Source: an uncultured Oscillospiraceae bacterium
GTDB taxonomy: Bacteria; Bacillota; Clostridia; Oscillospirales; Ruminococcaceae
DNA: 25,869 nt
Reading direction: 5' to 3'
NCBI GenBank assembly: GCA_900543295.1
Contig: UQQY01000010.1
Span: 1 to 25,869 of the forward strand
In this document: positions 21,680-25,869 of the stretch, piece by piece
How the letters are laid out: every line of letters begins with the position of its first letter
Numbering within the stretch: the stretch's first letter is position 1
The notes under the pieces: model-generated
Databases searched by the model: none
What the model saw: only the letters and a program-made list of their open reading frames with translations
What the model was told of the DNA's origin: nothing
Position numbers and translations under genes: made by a program

Positions 21680-22816
21680 ATGTCTATTGAAGAAAGACAA
21701 TCTGCTATGTATGATCTGCGGCGAAAAAATCGGAATCGGATTTTTCGCCTGATCTATGAAAAACAGCAGATTTCCCGGCAGGAAATCTCGAATACGCTTT
21801 CGCTGAGTCTGCCAACTGTCAATCAAAATTTAAAGGAACTGTCTGCGGAAGGGCTGATCGAATTTACCGGTACGTTCAGCTCAACCGGCGGCCGCCGTCC
21901 GACGATTATTGAGCTGGCAAGCAAGTCTTTTATCTCCATCGGCGCGGAGATTTCCGCCTCTATGATCCGCTTCGTAGCGGTAGATCTTTTGGGAGAGCGG
22001 ATTGGCGCGACGCGCATTATGCGCCGCTTTAATGATTCGCCCGCTTATTTTGAGACTTTTGCCGCCAATTTGGAAACCTTTTTAAATCAAAATGGGATTC
22101 CGCGGAATTGCATTACCGGCGTGGGCGTTTCACTTCCCGGCATTATCAGCCCGGATTCCAAAATTCTTGAAACGGCTCCGACGCTTGGCGTAACGCATTT
22201 TCCGCTTGCTCGCTTTTCCGATGCCATTCCGTATTCGTGCCTTTTTGACAATGACGCAAGCGCCGGCGGTTTTGCGGAGCAGTTTGGAAAAGACGATTTG
22301 CAGACGATGGCTTATCTGTCGATCGAAAAGGGCGTGGGCGGCGCCGTATTCATTGGCGGAAAGCCGTATGACGGCTTGAACCGCCGCAGCGCGGAATTCG
22401 GCCATATCTGTGTGCACCCGCAGGATGGAAAGCCGTGTAGCTGCGGAAACAGCGGCTGCTTAGAAGCGCATTGCTCCATTGACAGGCTGACAACGGACTT
22501 TTCTATTCCGCTTGAAGAGTTTTTCTCCCGCCTGCAAAAAGGCGAACAGCCGTATGCTGACCGTTTTCAGGAATATCTTTCCGACCTTGCGATCGGTATT
22601 GCGAATATTCACATGATCTTAGACTGCGATATTATAATCGGCGGCCAGCTTACGCCGTTCTTAGAGCCGTATCTGCCGCAGCTTTCCGCAATGATTGCAA
22701 AGCACAGTTTACCGCAGTTTAAAAGCAGTTATCTTTCCCTGTCCCGTCTGCGCACATTGACAAGCTGTACCGGCGCGGCGCTTCGCTGGGTACAGCGTAT
22801 GCTGGAAGAGAGCTGA
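21680..22816 (+). CDS. ROK family transcriptional regulator (NagC/XylR-like)
   Basis: The 378-residue protein combines a winged helix-turn-helix (about 17-62, ISRQEISNTLSLSLPTVNQNLKEL, here described by positions 31-54) and the wing motif GGRRP (70-74) with a C-terminal ROK sugar-kinase-like domain. That domain retains the acidic residue of FDNDASAG (D192), the E-x-G-H motif (E239, H242) and the zinc cluster CSCGNSGCLEAHC with C253, C255, C260. These proteins repress sugar-use operons and are released by a sugar or sugar phosphate. The GGTGAG ribosome binding site lies 5 nt before ATG 21680. It is divergent from metA, with operator-like repeats between them, but a role in methionine control is unlikely; its targets may be elsewhere or the gene itself. 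Confidence 0.9.
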   Translation: MSIEERQSAMYDLRRKNRNRIFRLIYEKQQISRQEISNTLSLSLPTVNQNLKELSAEGLIEFTGTFSSTGGRRPTIIELASKSFISIGAEISASMIRFVAVDLLGERIGATRIMRRFNDSPAYFETFAANLETFLNQNGIPRNCITGVGVSLPGIISPDSKILETAPTLGVTHFPLARFSDAIPYSCLFDNDASAGGFAEQFGKDDLQTMAYLSIEKGVGGAVFIGGKPYDGLNRRSAEFGHICVHPQDGKPCSCGNSGCLEAHCSIDRLTTDFSIPLEEFFSRLQKGEQPYADRFQEYLSDLAIGIANIHMILDCDIIIGGQLTPFLEPYLPQLSAMIAKHSLPQFKSSYLSLSRLRTLTSCTGAALRWVQRMLEES

Positions 22817-22823
22817 AAATATG

Positions 22824-22854
22824 AAAACAGGCCGTCCTCAGGGCGGCCTGTTTT
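22824..22854. terminator. Bidirectional terminator between the ROK and MBL genes
   Basis: AAAACAGGCCG (22824-22834) pairs perfectly with CGGCCTGTTTT (22844-22854) across a 9-nt loop. It serves both convergent genes. Confidence 0.92.
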
Positions 22855-22864
22855 GTTAAAGCGC

Positions 22865-23752
22865 TTATTGGCGTGCAAAATCCTTGCAGAGAATGTGCAG
22901 GTCCGTAGCGGGCTTAACATAAGCGGCATTCGGATAATCTGCATCAAAAATGAGATCGCGGCAGTAGATAAGCGAGGCGCCGTCATGCTCCGCCCGGCGG
23001 TAATTTGCATCTGGGCGGGGGAAGGGGTTGGCTGACGCATTATAGCTTGGAGAAGAGCAGTCGGTCTTCCCCTCAAATCCGTCCAGTACCATCTGTGCCA
23101 GCGTTATGTATTTGTCAAGCCATTCTTTGCCGATCGGCGAGCCGTTATGCGCTGGGCAGATTGCGTCAAAGGCATTCGAGTATTCCTTCAGCTTTTGCAT
23201 AGCGTGCAGATAGGTTTCCACCGTAGACGCGCTTTTGGCGTGGATCTGTCCGGGCTGCTCCGCATAGCCGGGAAGCAGCAGCACCTGGCCTGTTTCAAGC
23301 TCGTCTCCGGGAAAGAGCAGACGGTTTTCCTCATCAAGAATGGCCAGATTCCCCGGCGCATGACAGTCGAGCACGATCACGCGGAGCGGACGGCCGTTTA
23401 ACGCGATAACGTCATTGTCCTGAACCGTAGTAAAAGCATAATCGAGCTTATAATCCGCCGGATCACAGCCCATGGTATTTTTTGCGCTGCGCGCGATTCC
23501 TTCTGTGCCATAGATGACGTCGAAAAAACCGTTGCCCGCCGTATGGTCAAAGTGGCTGTGCGTATTGATAACACGGGATACCGGCAGCGGTGTAAGCGAC
23601 TGGGCAAAGGCGCGAATATCCTGTGCGGACATGCCGGAGTCGATCATGAAAGCTTCGTCTGTCCCTTCGAGCAGATAGCAGTCGCAGCCCGGAGTTATGA
23701 TACGCCATGTGTTGTCAGTAATTTTTTGCGATTTAAAATCAGTAGGTTTCAT
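22865..23752 (-). CDS. MBL-fold metallo-hydrolase
   Basis: The 295-residue cytosolic protein has the full metallo-beta-lactamase metal set: THSHFDHTAG with H65, H67, D69, H70, then H131 in LDCHAPGN, D150 in LFPGDEL and H202 in CPAHNGSPIG. This is a two-zinc (or iron) hydrolase like glyoxalase II or quorum-lactone hydrolases, but nothing fixes the substrate. An N-terminal FKSQKITDNTWRIITPG segment and a C-terminal extension (about 225-295) of about 70 residues follow the core. I chose ATG 23752 (MKPTDF) because GAGGG lies 9 nt upstream; ATG 23758 (two residues longer) would leave only 3 nt. It is a single gene with its own promoter, convergent with the ROK gene. Confidence 0.88.
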   Translation of the reverse strand: MKPTDFKSQKITDNTWRIITPGCDCYLLEGTDEAFMIDSGMSAQDIRAFAQSLTPLPVSRVINTHSHFDHTAGNGFFDVIYGTEGIARSAKNTMGCDPADYKLDYAFTTVQDNDVIALNGRPLRVIVLDCHAPGNLAILDEENRLLFPGDELETGQVLLLPGYAEQPGQIHAKSASTVETYLHAMQKLKEYSNAFDAICPAHNGSPIGKEWLDKYITLAQMVLDGFEGKTDCSSPSYNASANPFPRPDANYRRAEHDGASLIYCRDLIFDADYPNAAYVKPATDLHILCKDFARQ

Positions 23753-23789
23753 TTGCATAATCCCTCTCTTCGTTAAGATTATTAACTTT

Positions 23790-23818
23790 ATTATAGCGGC
23801 AATGAAAAAGGATTGCAA
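23790..23818 (-). promoter_or_regulatory. Sigma-A promoter of the MBL-fold gene
   Basis: On the minus strand TTGCAA (23818-23813), 17 nt, TATAAT (23795-23790). A GTTAA-N5-TTAAC inverted repeat (23772-23786) lies on the early transcript and may be an operator. Confidence 0.87.
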
Positions 23819-23883
23819 GTATAACGTTACATGCAGGACAGAACTTCACCGCATGTAATAAGGAATCTTACAGGACAATGCTC

Positions 23884-23912
23884 TTTTCGTGAAATCATCT
23901 TTGTGCTATACT
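23884..23912 (+). promoter_or_regulatory. Probable extended -10 promoter of hydF
   Basis: TG-C-TATACT (23904-23912) is a good extended -10; the -35 (TTTTCG, 23884-23889) is weak. ATG 23960 lies about 40 nt after the predicted start. Confidence 0.6.
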
Positions 23913-23959
23913 GGTAGCAGCAATAATAAGTTTGAATATACGCAGAAAGAGGTTTTGAG

Positions 23960-25159
23960 ATGAGTTTAAATAATACGCCGTCTGCCGAGCGGCTGCATAT
24001 TGGCATTTTCGGCAAACGCAATGCTGGAAAATCGAGCATTATCAACGCGATAACCGGACAGGAGCTTGCTATTGTTTCGGAAGTAAAAGGCACGACGACC
24101 GATCCGGTTTACAAGGCAATGGAGCTATTGCCTCTGGGACCTGTCGTCATGATCGATACGCCCGGTCTGGACGACGAGGGCGAGCTTGGGGCAATGCGGG
24201 TGCGCAAAAGCTATCAGGTGCTCAACAAGACGGATATTGCGCTGGTGGTTGCCGATGCCGCGGACGGCGTCGGCGCGGCGGAAACTGCGCTGATTGAGCG
24301 CATTCGCAAGAAGGGCATTCCGTATCTGATTGTATATAATAAATCCGATGTGGGCGCGCAGCCTGTGATGTCGGAGAATTCTATTTCCGTAAGTGCAAAA
24401 ACCGGCGAGAATATTCATGCGCTGAAAGAGCGTATCGGCAGGCTGGTACCGCAAGGGGATTCCGGAAAGCGCATTGTGGGAGATCTGCTCTCCCCATCGG
24501 ATATTGCGGTGCTGGTGGTGCCGGTGGATTCCGCAGCGCCGAAAGGCCGGCTCATCCTGCCGCAGCAGCAGACAATCCGCGACATTCTGGACGCTTCTGC
24601 CATTGCCGCTGTAACAAAGGAAACAGAGCTTTCCGAAACGCTTGCTGCGCTTGGTAAACCGCCGCGTATGGTGATTACGGACAGCCAGGCGTTTGGGCTT
24701 GTCTCTAAGCTGGTGCCGGAGAAAATTCCGCTTACTTCCTTTTCGATCCTTTTCTCTCGCTATAAGGGCAATCTTGCCGCCGCAGTGCGGGGCGCAAAGG
24801 CAGTTGACAGCTTGGAGGACGGCGATTCTGTTCTGATCTGCGAGGGATGTACGCATCACAGGCAGTGCGAGGACATTGGTACGGTTAAAATGCCCGCATG
24901 GATCAAAAAGCATACGGGGAAAGATCTTGCGTTCCATTTCACAAGCGGAACAGAATTTCCGGACGACCTTTCGCCATACCGGCTGATTATACATTGCGGC
25001 GGCTGCACCCTGAATGAACGCGAGATGCAGTATCGCATCAAATGCGCGGCGGACAGCGGCATCCCGATGACAAATTACGGCACAATGATCGCATATATCC
25101 ACGGTATTCTGGCGCGCAGCGTTGCACTGTTTCCGGATGTCGCGGCAATTCTGAAATAA
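23960..25159 (+). CDS. hydF: [FeFe]-hydrogenase H-cluster maturation GTPase HydF
   Basis: HydF is the scaffold GTPase on which HydE and HydG build the diiron subcluster before transfer to the hydrogenase HydA. The 399-residue protein shows GTPase motifs G1 GKRNAGKSS (18-26), G2 region KGTTTDPV, G3 DTPG (66-69) and G4 NKSD (127-130), a dimerisation domain, and a C-terminal iron-sulphur domain with C297-T-H299 in CEGCTHHRQC and HCGGC (H345, C346, C349), the CxH...HCxxC cluster motif. The AGAGG ribosome binding site lies 7 nt before ATG. It implies hydrogen metabolism, but hydE, hydG and hydA are not in the window. No clear terminator follows in 25160-25244. Confidence 0.96.
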   Translation: MSLNNTPSAERLHIGIFGKRNAGKSSIINAITGQELAIVSEVKGTTTDPVYKAMELLPLGPVVMIDTPGLDDEGELGAMRVRKSYQVLNKTDIALVVADAADGVGAAETALIERIRKKGIPYLIVYNKSDVGAQPVMSENSISVSAKTGENIHALKERIGRLVPQGDSGKRIVGDLLSPSDIAVLVVPVDSAAPKGRLILPQQQTIRDILDASAIAAVTKETELSETLAALGKPPRMVITDSQAFGLVSKLVPEKIPLTSFSILFSRYKGNLAAAVRGAKAVDSLEDGDSVLICEGCTHHRQCEDIGTVKMPAWIKKHTGKDLAFHFTSGTEFPDDLSPYRLIIHCGGCTLNEREMQYRIKCAADSGIPMTNYGTMIAYIHGILARSVALFPDVAAILK

Positions 25160-25193
25160 GCACGGCGCTTTTGTGTTTCGGAGGCAGAGCTTT

Positions 25194-25202
25194 TGGTACA
25201 AT
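25194..25202 (+). promoter_or_regulatory. Possible extended -10 before the beta-helix gene
   Basis: TG-G-TACAAT matches an extended -10, but no good -35 box is seen. The gene starts 43 nt later. Confidence 0.35.
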
Positions 25203-25244
25203 GAAGTAACATAAGTCTGATGTAAAAAGAAGGAGGCGGATAAA

Positions 25245-25869
25245 GTGGATATGCTTTTGGACGTTCGCGCATTCGGCGCGAAGGGAGACGGTATTTCGGA
25301 TGATACGGATGCCGTTCAGCAGGCCATTGACGAGGGGGCAAGAAGCGGACGCGCGGTTTATATCTCGCCGGGACGCTATTCGGTGGGAGAGCTTGTGCTC
25401 CATCCGGGCAGTACGCTGTGCGCACAGCCGCAGTGGGGCTTTCATTATCATACAATCGGCGCGGCAGTACTCATACAGCGCTTTGACGATCAGCGCTGTG
25501 TCCTGAATTTGTCACATGCAAACGGCGCAGAACTGGACGGCCTTTCTCTGACGGGAGAAAACCGTCCGGGCTGTTGCTGCGGCATTCTTTGTGATAAACC
25601 GGATTTTGGCACAATTGAGGACGCCTTTCGTATTGAGCGCTGCCGTGTTGCAGCGTTTTCCGGCCATGCGGTCTACTTAAACCGTGTCTGGTGTTTTACC
25701 TTGCGGCACAATATGTTCTGCTTCTCAAAAGGCGATGGACTGCGCGTGCACGGCTGGGATGCATTTGTTTCGGATAACTGGTTTTCCGGAAACGAGGGCG
25801 CGGGTTATCAAAGCGAAGGGGATAACTGCTCGGTTACAATGACGGGAAACCGCATTGAGTGGAACAGGG
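25245..25869 (+). CDS. Pectate-lyase-superfamily (right-handed beta-helix) protein, N-terminal part
   Basis: The frame runs off the right edge after 208 codons. The N-terminus VRAFGAKGDGISDDTDAVQQ (7-26) is the classic opening of the Pectate_lyase_3/GH28-like superfamily, followed by a capping helix, then YISPGRYSVGELVLHPGSTL and repeated short strand units such as ANGAELDGLSLTGEN and RVHGWDAFVSDNWFSGNEG, which fit beta-helix coils. There is no signal peptide, so it would be intracellular or part of another complex; such folds occur in pectin-type polysaccharide enzymes and phage tail spikes. The start is GTG 25245, 8 nt after AAGGAGG; the in-frame ATG at 25251 is too far at 14 nt. The catalytic part is beyond the window. 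Confidence 0.85.
   Translation, partial: MDMLLDVRAFGAKGDGISDDTDAVQQAIDEGARSGRAVYISPGRYSVGELVLHPGSTLCAQPQWGFHYHTIGAAVLIQRFDDQRCVLNLSHANGAELDGLSLTGENRPGCCCGILCDKPDFGTIEDAFRIERCRVAAFSGHAVYLNRVWCFTLRHNMFCFSKGDGLRVHGWDAFVSDNWFSGNEGAGYQSEGDNCSVTMTGNRIEWNR

Noticed and set aside
24125..25201. 358-codon open frame opposite hydF
   Set aside because: It is antisense to a fully supported gene with all family motifs, and its own product shows no recognisable motif.
1..25869. CRISPR array or tandem direct repeats
   Set aside because: No regularly spaced repeats were seen on reading through the window; only the short operator-like repeats listed above.

Overview
The window reads as chromosomal DNA of an anaerobic, low-to-moderate GC Firmicute, most likely an uncultured gut-type member of class Clostridia. 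The basis is strong AAGGAG-type ribosome binding sites, sigma-A promoters with TTGACA/TATAAT-like boxes, AddAB rather than RecBCD, a T-box leader, an [FeFe]-hydrogenase maturase (HydF) and an oxygen-sensitive type of dihydroxy-acid dehydratase. Placement below class level cannot be made from the sequence alone. There is no phage, no insertion sequence with a transposase, no CRISPR array and no rRNA operon.

Layout. 1-1394 (+): three tightly coupled genes, namely the end of a flavin-binding split-barrel protein, a YjbR/MmcQ protein and an ANT(6)-like aminoglycoside nucleotidyltransferase. 1533-3203 (+): ilvD. 3269-4522 (-): an OPA-family (organophosphate/phosphate antiporter-like) MFS transporter whose promoter overlaps a 34-bp inverted repeat. 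4950-6128 (+): a FabV/TER-type trans-2-enoyl-CoA reductase with its own promoter and palindrome. 6249-9794 (-): a three-gene operon VTC domain protein, then DUF4956 membrane protein, then CotH-like kinase, which is the most unusual locus here. 10025-16901 (+): addB-addA, 8-nt overlapping. 17013-19358 (+): a cytosolic GH38-like glycosidase behind a near-consensus promoter and palindrome. 19445-19531 (+): tRNA-Leu(CAA), followed by about 590 bp of degenerate DNA with gene fragments and small hairpins. 20159-21115 (-): metA, controlled by a methionine T-box (21243-21520). 21680-22816 (+): a ROK-family repressor divergent from metA. 22865-23752 (-): an MBL-fold hydrolase. 23960-25159 (+): hydF. 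25245-end (+): the start of a pectate-lyase-like beta-helix protein.

How the parts work together. Most units are single genes or small operons separated by good intrinsic terminators, several of them bidirectional between convergent genes. Metabolic themes are amino-acid synthesis (ilvD, metA), anaerobic fermentation (TER, HydF) and carbohydrate use (GH38, pectate-lyase-like protein, OPA transporter, ROK regulator). The VTC-DUF4956-CotH operon can be read as a candidate membrane system in which a cytosolic polyphosphate-polymerase-like enzyme, a polytopic membrane protein and a membrane-anchored CotH kinase act together. That functional reading is inference; the gene order and the domain motifs are seen directly.
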